Shown: one piece after another, positions 1 through 6,121 of the stretch
Numbering within the stretch: position 1 is the stretch's first letter
Layout of the letters: every line of letters starts with the position of its first letter
Assembly (NCBI GenBank): GCA_030595135.1
Contig: JAUVDU010000032.1
Span: 1 to 10,229, forward strand
DNA length: 10,229 nt
Direction: 5' to 3'
DNA from: Deltaproteobacteria bacterium
GTDB lineage: Bacteria > Desulfobacterota > Anaeroferrophillalia > Anaeroferrophillales > Tharpellaceae
Position numbers and translations under genes: made by a program
Notes under the pieces: model-generated
The model's database searches: none
Seen by the model: only the letters and a program-made list of their open reading frames with translations
Told to the model about the DNA's origin: nothing

Positions 1-2
1 AC

Positions 3-509
3 AAAAAACCGGCTCCCTTGAAAAAACAGAAAACCGTCGTCAAAGAGTCGCCTCTAGCTCGACGCCGAACTGTACCCAAGAAAAAAACAGCCCCAACCAG
101 CGACAAACTCGCCGAAATCAAGAAAAGACTGGCCCAGCAACGAGAAGAACAGAAACTTAATGATATCCGTCAGCGACTCAGACAAGCAGCGTCACCGGCC
201 GCACGAGCTCAACAGGCAAGCCTGACCCGAACCTACCAAGTAGAGCTCGCGGCCTGGCTGATGCGTAACTGGCACCTGCCGGAACATCTTCTTAACAGCG
301 GCCTTGAAGCGACCGTCAGTCTGACGATTGACACCTCCGGCACGCTCCTTAAACAGAGTGAAGAGAAATTATCAGGCAACCCTATTTTCGACAATGCCAT
401 GCGCCAAGCCGTGATTAACGCAACCCCATTCCCACCCTTTCCGGCCGAGCTCAACATTCCGCAGGAAGAATTTGTCATAAATTTTAACCCCAACAATTTG
501 AAATATTGA
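3..509 (+). CDS. tolA: TolA/TonB-family C-terminal domain protein, 5'-truncated by the window edge
   Basis: This is the 3' part of a gene whose reading frame is open to the left edge (the first codons read KKPAPLKK), so the TTG at 18 is not taken as a start. The visible 168 residues begin with a Lys/Arg/Gln-rich, probably helical stretch, the kind of periplasm-spanning stalk found in TolA. A compact C-terminal domain follows: WLMRNWHLPEHLL, then LEATVSLTIDTSGTL, then a helix NPIFDNAMRQAVINATPFPPFP, which is the usual TolA/TonB C-terminal pattern ending in a strand (EFVINF). In the Tol system this domain contacts TolB/Pal and passes energy from TolQR. The N-terminal membrane anchor would lie outside the window. 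Position directly before tolB and pal favours TolA over TonB; the family assignment is firm, the exact name less so. Confidence 0.8.
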   Translation, partial: KKPAPLKKQKTVVKESPLARRRTVPKKKTAPTSDKLAEIKKRLAQQREEQKLNDIRQRLRQAASPAARAQQASLTRTYQVELAAWLMRNWHLPEHLLNSGLEATVSLTIDTSGTLLKQSEEKLSGNPIFDNAMRQAVINATPFPPFPAELNIPQEEFVINFNPNNLKY

Positions 510-525
510 ACATCTTTGCTATAAA
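498..525 (+). promoter_or_regulatory. Putative sigma70-type promoter for tolB
   Basis: TTGAAA at 498-503 (5 of 6 matches to TTGACA) and TATAAA at 520-525 (5 of 6 matches to TATAAT) are separated by 16 bp. The -35 box overlaps the last codons of the tolA-like gene. The predicted transcription start, near 532, falls in the middle of a perfect palindrome, leaving a leader of about 50 nt before the tolB ATG at 582. This was recognised by eye only; AT-rich DNA yields such matches by chance. Confidence 0.4.
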
Positions 526-527
526 CA

Positions 528-541
528 GTCAAAATTTTGAC
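528..541. promoter_or_regulatory. 14-bp perfect palindrome GTCAAAATTTTGAC, operator-like
   Basis: GTCAAAATTTTGAC is a perfect 14-bp palindrome that begins 2 bp after the putative -10 box and spans the expected start of transcription. With no unpaired loop it is poor as an RNA hairpin but has the symmetry of a site for a dimeric DNA-binding protein. No regulator is identified in the window. Confidence 0.35.
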
Positions 542-581
542 CATTTCTTGTTAAATCTCATTGTTAAAGGCAGTTACAAAT

Positions 582-1937
582 ATGAAAAACAAAATACAAT
601 CATTTCCAAACTTAATCCTCACAACCTGCGTCCTGATACTTTTCATCGTCTGTATCTCAAGCGGATTTCCTGCTCACGTTGAGGCTCGGGTCTACCTGGA
701 ACTGGACTCCCCCAACCTGCGCCGCATCCCCCTGGCCGTAGCCCCCTTACAACCTCTATGTGGTTGCCAGACAGATGAGAAGATTGCACTTACTGGCCGG
801 AAAATTCTGATTGACGATCTGGAGTTTTCAACCTTTTTCGAACTCTTGGATGACCCTTCAAGCTATCTTGAAAAACCGAAAAGCTGCGGCCTCTCGCAAG
901 GAAGTTTTGATTTCCGCAACTGGTCATTAATCGGGGCCGAACTCTTGATCAAAGCCGGTTACTCTCAAAATGGTGAAAAACTGGTGGTTGAATTTCGCCT
1001 CTATGATACTCTGGCCGGCAAAATGATAGTCGGCAAACGTTACCGCGGCCGGGCTCAGAATATCCGCCTCCTCTTCCACAAATTTTCCAATCAGGTGGTC
1101 GAAAGTATTACCGGACTGCCAGGTGAATTCACTTCCAAGATAGCCTTCTGCGGACGCCAAAATAACGAGCCGGCACAAGAGTTATACACCTGTGATTACG
1201 ATGGTCATAATCGCAGACAAATCACCAGAAACAAATCTATCAACATCTCACCAGCTTGGTCCTCGGATGCCAACAAACTGGTCTTCACCTCATACCGACG
1301 CGACAATCCGGATCTCTACCTGATCGACTTCATGAAAGGTAAAGAGACGCGCCTAACTGAACGCAAGGGAATCAATGCGGCAGCTGCCTGGTCAGCTGAT
1401 AACCGCCACCTAACCCTTATGCAACGCTATGAAAATCACAGTGAAATCACTATCATCAAGACCTCTTCCGGAGATACCATTCTCCGTGTAACCAAAAGCA
1501 GCGCCAACCAGGCCTCTCCCTGCTGGTCTCCTGACAACAGGGAGATTGCCTTCGTCTCCGACCGTAGCGGCACCCCCCAGATCTACATCACTACGGCTCA
1601 AGGCGGACGCTGGCGGCGCCTGACCAAGAAAGAAGCCTACAATGCCGATCCGGACTGGTCAGCCCACAACGACAAAGTTGTCTTCACCTCGAAAATAGAT
1701 GGCATTTTTCAGATCTGCACAATAAAGCCTGACGGAACCAACCACCGACAACTCACCTATGCCCGTAGAGACTGCGAAACCCCCAGCTGGTCTCCCAATG
1801 GCCGTCACATTATCTTTACAGAAAAAATCAACGGAATAGAACAGCTCATGGTAATGGATGACAAAGGCCGCAATCTCAAGCAATTGACCTTTGACAAACT
1901 GAAAAAAAAGGGGCCGAATTGGTCAGCTAACCGATAA
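582..1937 (+). CDS. tolB: TolB, periplasmic beta-propeller of the Tol-Pal system
   Basis: The product is 451 residues long, close to the usual ~430 for TolB. It has a signal peptide (basic MKNK, hydrophobic core at about 10-28, likely cleavage after A35 in HVEA). The N-terminal TolB domain (about 36-180) starts with RVYLELDSPNLRRIPLAVAPL, the stretch that corresponds to the TolA/Pal-responsive N-terminus. From about 185 there are repeated PD40 propeller blades marked by PAWSSD, AAWSAD, PCWSPD, PDWSAH, PSWSPN and a final PNWSAN at the C-terminus, each followed by a (L/I)(V/A)FxS-like strand. TolB binds Pal and the TolA C-terminal domain in the periplasm. The start is set at ATG 582, preceded by TAAAGG (565-570); a TTG at 561 would only add seven polar residues before the signal peptide. 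It lies downstream of the tolA-like gene with a possible promoter of its own. Confidence 0.93.
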   Translation: MKNKIQSFPNLILTTCVLILFIVCISSGFPAHVEARVYLELDSPNLRRIPLAVAPLQPLCGCQTDEKIALTGRKILIDDLEFSTFFELLDDPSSYLEKPKSCGLSQGSFDFRNWSLIGAELLIKAGYSQNGEKLVVEFRLYDTLAGKMIVGKRYRGRAQNIRLLFHKFSNQVVESITGLPGEFTSKIAFCGRQNNEPAQELYTCDYDGHNRRQITRNKSINISPAWSSDANKLVFTSYRRDNPDLYLIDFMKGKETRLTERKGINAAAAWSADNRHLTLMQRYENHSEITIIKTSSGDTILRVTKSSANQASPCWSPDNREIAFVSDRSGTPQIYITTAQGGRWRRLTKKEAYNADPDWSAHNDKVVFTSKIDGIFQICTIKPDGTNHRQLTYARRDCETPSWSPNGRHIIFTEKINGIEQLMVMDDKGRNLKQLTFDKLKKKGPNWSANR

Positions 1938-2002
1938 TTTCATCAGCATCGGAAATTAATAAGAAGTTATCCCTAAATAAAATAATCACCCAGAAATTCA
2001 TC

Positions 2003-2050
2003 GAGAATCAAGCAAAGATGTTTAAATATGCGTTATTAGCTTGATTTTTT
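2003..2050 (+). terminator. Hairpin with T-run between tolB and pal, possible weak terminator
   Basis: AATCAAGC (2006-2013) is exactly complementary to GCTTGATT (2039-2046), and the stem can be extended outward by G-U, A-U and G-U pairs into the following T-run (2047-2050). The loop is long (25 nt) and the stem AT-rich, so it is at best a weak intrinsic terminator. It lies within the 218-bp tolB-pal gap, where no gene is seen. Confidence 0.3.
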
Positions 2051-2069
2051 ATCTTAAAGAAGTTATGAA
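2041..2069 (+). promoter_or_regulatory. Possible promoter for pal
   Basis: TTGATT (2041-2046) and TATGAA (2064-2069) are spaced by 17 bp, each matching 4 of 6 consensus bases. The -35 box lies in the right arm of the tolB-downstream hairpin. It would give pal a leader of about 80 nt. The match is weak; the long gap ahead of pal is the main reason to expect a promoter here. Confidence 0.25.
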
Positions 2070-2155
2070 ACAGTATCAGACACCGTTTTAGATCTCATAA
2101 AAAGCAATTAGTTAACTTTAATTAACCCCTAAACTGCAACAAAAGGAGTCCCTTG

Positions 2156-2713
2156 ATGAAAGCGGCAAAAGTAATACTGGCATTGGTGCTGGCTGCAAGT
2201 TTAATGTTTGCATTTACCAGTTGCACCTGTAAACCCGGAGATATAGAAGAAGAGAAAATTACTCAACCGGAAGCCATGAGTACACCATCGGCAATCTCTT
2301 CGCAGAGTGAAATAGTAAAGCCGGCAGCAGTTACCGCCGGAGTCATCATGGTTGGCAACCGTATTGTCGACATTGGCGATAAAGTCTATCCGATCTATTT
2401 TGATTTCGATAAATCCGAATTACGAAGTGACTCCCGTAACACTTTAAGTGAGCTGGCACAATGGATGAAAAACAACCCCTCGGTTGATCTCCGCATTGAC
2501 GGCCACTGCGATGAACGCGGATCTAACGAGTACAATCTGGCTCTGGGCGAAACCCGGGCTGACAGCGCCAGAAAATACTTGGTTTATCTTGGAGTTTCAC
2601 CTGATCGCCTGGAAACCATGAGTTACGGCGAAGAGAAACCCTCCTGCAGTTCTTCAACTGAAGATTGCTGGAGTAAAAACCGACGTGACGACTTCACAAT
2701 CACCAGTAAATAA
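2156..2713 (+). CDS. pal: Pal, peptidoglycan-associated outer membrane lipoprotein
   Basis: The product is a 185-residue lipoprotein. The signal peptide (MKAAK, hydrophobic 6-20) ends in FTSC, so Cys23 is the likely lipidated residue; Phe at -3 is less usual than Leu. A second Cys follows at 25. After a linker (about 26-70) comes an OmpA-like peptidoglycan-binding domain: IYFDFDKSELR (80-90), GHCDERGSNEYNLALGETRA (117-135) and CWSKNRR (171-177). These carry the Asp and Arg residues that hold diaminopimelate in this family. Pal ties the outer membrane to peptidoglycan and is loaded through TolB. The ATG at 2156 is preferred over the in-frame TTG at 2153 because AAAAGGAG (2141-2148) sits 7 nt ahead of the ATG. 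The residues after NRR are DDF, where an aliphatic or aromatic residue is more usual. Confidence 0.94.
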   Translation: MKAAKVILALVLAASLMFAFTSCTCKPGDIEEEKITQPEAMSTPSAISSQSEIVKPAAVTAGVIMVGNRIVDIGDKVYPIYFDFDKSELRSDSRNTLSELAQWMKNNPSVDLRIDGHCDERGSNEYNLALGETRADSARKYLVYLGVSPDRLETMSYGEEKPSCSSSTEDCWSKNRRDDFTITSK

Positions 2714-2725
2714 GCTATGAAATAA

Positions 2726-2795
2726 TCCGCAGATTCCGCGGATTAACGCAGATTAAGAACGATTTGAATCTGCGCAAATCTGCGGAATCTGCGGA
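2726..2795. repeat. 70-bp imperfect palindrome made of CGCAGATT units
   Basis: Two 29-nt arms (2726-2754 and 2767-2795) are complementary at 26 of 29 positions around a 12-nt loop. Each arm is itself iterated: CGCAGATT at 2728 and 2747 with the variant CGCGGATT at 2737, mirrored by AATCTGCG at 2767, 2777 and 2786, so the unit recurs every 9-10 nt. From memory, strings of this type (CGCAGATTAACGCAGATT and relatives) are dispersed between genes in many environmental bacterial genomes; this was not searched. No T-run follows, so it is not a standard terminator, though a transcript would fold strongly between pal and cpoB. Confidence 0.85.
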
Positions 2796-2839
2796 CAACA
2801 GATTTTAACAATAAAACCAGATTATTCCGAGTTAATAAT

Positions 2840-3655
2840 ATGACATCGAACAACTGGCTCACCATATTGTTATCTGCCGCACTGCTGACCATGACAACCG
2901 GGTGCATCGGCAACGGTCAACACCGGGAACAGCAGGCTATCTATCAACGCCTGAATACGATTGAACAAGAACAAGCCGCATTGAACCGCAAAAGCACAAA
3001 TGCCCAACAAAAACTCACCGCAGACACCAACATCCGCCTGGACAACCTGGAAAGAGAGCTGAAACTTTTAGGTGAAGCTGTAGAAGACAGCCTCGCCCGC
3101 CCCGAAGAGATCAAGACAACCGACAAGTTTGAGTTTGAAACGATTATTGCAAACCTCGAAGAACGCTTGCAAAACCTCGAAAAAAGCCCACCCAGAACCA
3201 AGACTGACAAGCTATCGACAAAAACCACACCAGCAACAACTCCACACCCCCAGACACCTACTCCACGGCCCAAACCTGGAGCCCGTGAAAAAGCTCTCTA
3301 TGATGATGCTTTGGCCACCTTTAAACGAGGCAATACCAAGACCGCAAAAGAGAAGTTCAAAAAATTTATCACCTCATTCCCGAACAGCAGCTACAAAGTT
3401 AACGCTCTTTTCTGGATTGGTGAATGTTTTTATAAAGCGAAGGATTACGCTGAGGCGATCATTAAATATGATGAAATTATTGCTGGTTACCCACAACACC
3501 CAAAGGCTGCCAGCGCCCTACTGAAACAGGGCTTTGCCTTTCTCCAACTAGGAGATGCAACAGACGGAAAATTGATTCTTGAAAAAGTTGTCTCCAACTA
3601 TCCCAAAAGCGACCAAGCCGAAATTGCTCGACGAAAATTAAAAAACATAAACTGA
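2840..3655 (+). CDS. cpoB: CpoB/YbgF, Tol-Pal associated coiled-coil and TPR protein
   Basis: The product has 271 residues. The N-terminus has a hydrophobic stretch (about 6-18) ending in TTGC, so it is probably a lipoprotein anchored at Cys22, whereas E. coli CpoB is a soluble periplasmic protein. Residues about 28-115 are rich in Gln, Glu, Leu and Lys with heptad spacing, consistent with the trimerising coiled coil of this family. A Pro/Thr-rich linker (about 117-147) leads to TPR units: ALYDDALATFKRGNTKTAKEKFKKFITSFPNS, ALFWIGECFYKAKDYAEAIIKYDEIIAGYPQH and ALLKQGFAFLQLGDATDGKLILEKVVSNYPKS. CpoB links Tol-Pal with peptidoglycan synthesis during outer membrane constriction. The ATG at 2840 has no good Shine-Dalgarno sequence (only a GAG about 8 nt ahead), but the signal peptide begins directly there. 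Confidence 0.88.
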   Translation: MTSNNWLTILLSAALLTMTTGCIGNGQHREQQAIYQRLNTIEQEQAALNRKSTNAQQKLTADTNIRLDNLERELKLLGEAVEDSLARPEEIKTTDKFEFETIIANLEERLQNLEKSPPRTKTDKLSTKTTPATTPHPQTPTPRPKPGAREKALYDDALATFKRGNTKTAKEKFKKFITSFPNSSYKVNALFWIGECFYKAKDYAEAIIKYDEIIAGYPQHPKAASALLKQGFAFLQLGDATDGKLILEKVVSNYPKSDQAEIARRKLKNIN

Positions 3656-3661
3656 TCGTAA

Positions 3662-3690
3662 GTTCGGCATACTTTATGCTTAACATTTTA
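3662..3690 (+). terminator. Possible intrinsic terminator of the tol-pal-cpoB unit
   Basis: Seven bases after the cpoB stop, 3662-3671 pairs with 3675-3684 (eight Watson-Crick pairs, one G-U, one mismatch) around a 3-nt loop CTT, followed by ATTTTA. The position is right for the end of the operon. The stem is imperfect and moderate in GC and the T-run is short, so its strength is doubtful. Confidence 0.4.
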
Positions 3691-3737
3691 TACAACAGTA
3701 ACAACACTACAAATAGACATAGAAGAGAAGAAGCCCC

Positions 3738-3783
3738 TTTAGGAAGTTGAGCACAAAAAACAATGTTCAACCAACTTCCTAAA
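3738..3783. repeat. 12-bp perfect inverted repeat in the cpoB-pilM gap
   Basis: TTTAGGAAGTTG (3738-3749) and CAACTTCCTAAA (3772-3783) are exact complements, separated by 22 nt. An alternative fold pairs GTTGAGCA (3747-3754) with TGTTCAAC (3764-3771), giving two competing partners for GTTG. No T-run follows on either strand, so this is probably a folded leader or a protein site rather than a terminator. A smaller repeat TTACC-taac-GGTAA follows at 3787-3800. No clear promoter was seen in this 170-bp gap. Confidence 0.6.
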
Positions 3784-3825
3784 CAATTACCTAACGGTAA
3801 CTAACCTCTTGGAATTAATCCAAAT

Positions 3826-4896
3826 ATGTTATTTCGCAAAAACAAAACCCTACTTGGTCTGAATATTGGCTCGGGCTACATAAAAATGGTCGAGCTCAAA
3901 GACTCGGGGTCGGTGCACACATTAAATAATTTCGGCATTGCCGCCCTGCCGGCAGATGCTATCGTTGACGGCACAATTATGGACTCAGCCGCCATCGTCA
4001 ACGCTATTGTCAACCTTGCTGCCAACCTTAAAATTAAAAAGAAACGGATCTCCACATCTATTTCAGGGCACTCCGTTATAGTCAAAAAGATCACGTTACC
4101 CTTAATGGATGAAAACACAATTGAAGAAACAATCCAACAGGAAGCGACCCAACACATACCTTACGATATCAACGACGTTAATCTAGACTTCCAAATATTA
4201 GGTTCCAATCAGGACAACCCTGACAATATGGACATTGTCTTGGTCGCCGTCAAAAAAGAGACGATCAACGATTACCTGCTTCTGGTGGAAGAAGCCGGAT
4301 TTGTCCCGGTAGTAGTTGATGTTGATACCTTTGCCCTGGAAAACTCTTACGAATACAACTACGAAGGGGAAGATAAAACAGTTATCGCTCTAATTGATAT
4401 CGGCGCCAACCTGACCTGCATCAACATTTTACATGATGGCGTCACCTGTTTTTCTCGTAACATTACTTCCGGCAGCCGGCTTATCACCGAACAATTGCAG
4501 AAAAAATTCTCCTTAAACTATGAAAATGCCGAACTTCTCAAAATGGGCTGTTTAGAGAGCAAAAAAACGGACGGATCGACCGCTTTTTCTGCAATTAAAG
4601 AGGCCGCCTTTTCGATTGTCAATGAAATTAGTAAAGCGATTGATTTTTTCCACACATCATCTATGACCGAGAGTCGAGTGGAAAAAATTATCCTCAGTGG
4701 CGGGGGCGCAAAAACCCCTAACATTACCCAGTTGATTGCCAAAAGCACAGGTATTGAAACCGAAATCATCAATCCATTCCGCAATATTATCATTCCGGAA
4801 AAGAACTTCGACCTAGATTATATTAGGGATATTGCCCCGCTAGCTGCAGTTGCTACAGGGCTGGCACTACGCAAAGATGAGGCTGTACGCCGATGA
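3826..4896 (+). CDS. pilM: PilM, actin-like cytoplasmic type IV pilus assembly ATPase
   Basis: The product has 356 residues, the usual PilM length, and belongs to the FtsA/actin-like fold. Visible nucleotide-site motifs are phosphate-1 LGLNIGSGYIKMVEL (10-24), phosphate-2 IALIDIGANLTCINIL (187-202) and the adenosine motif IILSGGGAKTPNI (288-300). The C-terminus, IAPLAAVATGLALR (336-349), is typical of the family. PilM sits at the cytoplasmic face and binds the N-terminal tail of PilN, joining the motor platform to the PilN/PilO/PilP alignment complex. Asn13 in the first motif replaces the Asp or Glu common in relatives. The ATG at 3826 has only a weak purine stretch (GGA at 3811) ahead of it. 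Its stop overlaps the pilN start by 4 nt (ATGA), so the two are probably translationally coupled. Confidence 0.93.
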   Translation: MLFRKNKTLLGLNIGSGYIKMVELKDSGSVHTLNNFGIAALPADAIVDGTIMDSAAIVNAIVNLAANLKIKKKRISTSISGHSVIVKKITLPLMDENTIEETIQQEATQHIPYDINDVNLDFQILGSNQDNPDNMDIVLVAVKKETINDYLLLVEEAGFVPVVVDVDTFALENSYEYNYEGEDKTVIALIDIGANLTCINILHDGVTCFSRNITSGSRLITEQLQKKFSLNYENAELLKMGCLESKKTDGSTAFSAIKEAAFSIVNEISKAIDFFHTSSMTESRVEKIILSGGGAKTPNITQLIAKSTGIETEIINPFRNIIIPEKNFDLDYIRDIAPLAAVATGLALRKDEAVRR

Positions 4897-5504
4897 TCCA
4901 GATCAACCTTCTCCCGGTCAGAGCTGAACGACGCAAAGAGTTCATTCGCAGGCAACTTTCAATTGTAGCATTAACCCTACTTTTTACGGTTGCGGCAATA
5001 GGGTTCTTTTATTATCGAATCCAGACTCAATGCAATACGACCCACTCGACCCTGCAACGTACCAATAAAAAAATCAAGCAACTTGAGCCGATTATCAAGA
5101 AGATAGATCTATACAAACAACAGAAGGCGGAGATCAGCAAAAAAATTGCCGTCATAATTGACCTAGATCGCTACCGTTTGGCCCCGGTTGTCATTCTCTC
5201 GGATCTCAACCGACAAAGACCGGAAAAACTTTGGTTTACCAGTCTTAATAAGAAGGGCCAACGTTTAGCTATCAGCGGGGTGGCTGTAGACAATGAAACA
5301 ATCGTCACGTTCCTCAATAATCTCAAGCTGGCAGCTCCACTTATAAAAGCTGATTTAACCCTATTACGTTCAAAGAAGATACAAAAATTGAAATTAAAAG
5401 AGTTCACCATTACCTGCCCTCTTGACTTAACAACATTGCCGGCGTTTCTTAAAGCTCTAGAAGACGCACCGAAAGTGACGCTTAAGGAGGATCAGAATGG
5501 CTGA
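4893..5504 (+). CDS. pilN: PilN, inner membrane type IV pilus alignment protein
   Basis: The product has 203 residues with the conserved cytoplasmic tail MIQINLLP (1-8), which docks into PilM, followed by basic residues and one transmembrane helix (about 22-42). A periplasmic coiled-coil-like stretch (about 44-90) leads to a small alpha/beta domain (about 105-175) containing LWFTSLNKKGQRLAISGVA and the FLNNL helix. PilN forms dimers with PilO in the periplasm. The gene starts inside the pilM stop codon and ends 8 nt inside pilO, so it sits in a tightly coupled series. Its 3' end contains the strong pilO ribosome binding site AAGGAGG (5484-5490). Confidence 0.92.
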   Translation: MIQINLLPVRAERRKEFIRRQLSIVALTLLFTVAAIGFFYYRIQTQCNTTHSTLQRTNKKIKQLEPIIKKIDLYKQQKAEISKKIAVIIDLDRYRLAPVVILSDLNRQRPEKLWFTSLNKKGQRLAISGVAVDNETIVTFLNNLKLAAPLIKADLTLLRSKKIQKLKLKEFTITCPLDLTTLPAFLKALEDAPKVTLKEDQNG

Positions 5505-6117
5505 TTTCAATTTTGATTTTCTGCATAGCTACTCACCATTGAAAAGAGCTTTAATGCTATTCGGAATTATAGCTCTCATTACCGGGGTTTTTATATATTT
5601 TATCTATATGCCCAAACTCCAAGAGCTCAAGAAACTCGAACGGAAACTCAAGAAAGCCCAAGTAAAGCTGCACCAAACCCAACAAATTGCCAGTCAGTTG
5701 CCGAAACTTGAAGCCGAAATCGAAAAACTTAACTTGGCCTTCAAAAAAGCATTGAACAAATTACCCGACAACAAGGAAATTCCGAGCCTGCTTCTAAAAA
5801 TAACAAAACTTGGGAAAGATGCTAAACTGACCTTCAACCTTTTTCAACCATTAAAGACACGCAACAAAGAGTTTTATGCTGAAGTGCCGATCGACATTGA
5901 GGTTCAGGGCAGCTATCATGCAGTCGGTCGTTTTTTCAGCCAAATCTGTACCATGCCCCGGATCATCAATATTCCGAGCTACAAACTTGGCAACTACAAA
6001 CAAGTTAAGGGCGAGGATATGCTGAAAACCAGATTTCAAGCCGTAACCTATACGTTCATCGATGCTCCTCCCCCTGAAAAGGGTAAAAAGAAAAAAAAGA
6101 GAAAGAAGAAGAGATAA
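5497..6117 (+). CDS. pilO: PilO, inner membrane type IV pilus alignment protein with polybasic C-terminal tail
   Basis: The product has 206 residues: a short cytoplasmic segment, one transmembrane helix (about 18-37), a Lys/Leu/Gln-rich coiled coil (about 39-90) and a periplasmic alpha/beta domain (about 95-188) with the PilO-like pattern FYAEVPIDIEVQGSYHAVGRFF. It pairs with PilN and PilP to align the pilus machine through the envelope. The start ATG 5497 follows a near-perfect AAGGAGG by 6 nt and overlaps pilN by 8 nt. The odd part is the end: after PPPEK the protein finishes in GKKKKKRKKKR (196-206), a strongly basic tail not needed for the fold. It is encoded by a purine run with an uninterrupted A8 (6091-6098), and this run probably also supplies the ribosome binding site for pilP. 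Confidence 0.92.
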   Translation: MADFNFDFLHSYSPLKRALMLFGIIALITGVFIYFIYMPKLQELKKLERKLKKAQVKLHQTQQIASQLPKLEAEIEKLNLAFKKALNKLPDNKEIPSLLLKITKLGKDAKLTFNLFQPLKTRNKEFYAEVPIDIEVQGSYHAVGRFFSQICTMPRIINIPSYKLGNYKQVKGEDMLKTRFQAVTYTFIDAPPPEKGKKKKKRKKKR

Positions 6118-6121
6118 TCTG

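Noticed and set aside
1961..2066. Direct repeat AAGAAGTTAT at 1961 and 2057 in the tolB-pal gap
   Set aside because: Ten AT-rich bases repeated once, with no symmetry or known site; chance is a sufficient explanation.
2726..2795. CRISPR-like or tRNA-like structure at the CGCAGATT repeat
   Set aside because: Units are 8 nt with no spacers, and the fold is a single hairpin with no cloverleaf; neither class fits.
2944..3273. 109-codon - strand frame within cpoB, and similar long antisense frames in tolB, pilM and pilQ
   Set aside because: They lie opposite well-supported genes, have low-complexity or meaningless translations and no start signals; they are shadows of the coding strand.
6062..6121. 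Upstream ATG start for pilP inside pilO, giving a 20-residue basic extension
   Set aside because: The extension translates the purine run in another frame, and the signal segment begins properly at the ATG at 6122.
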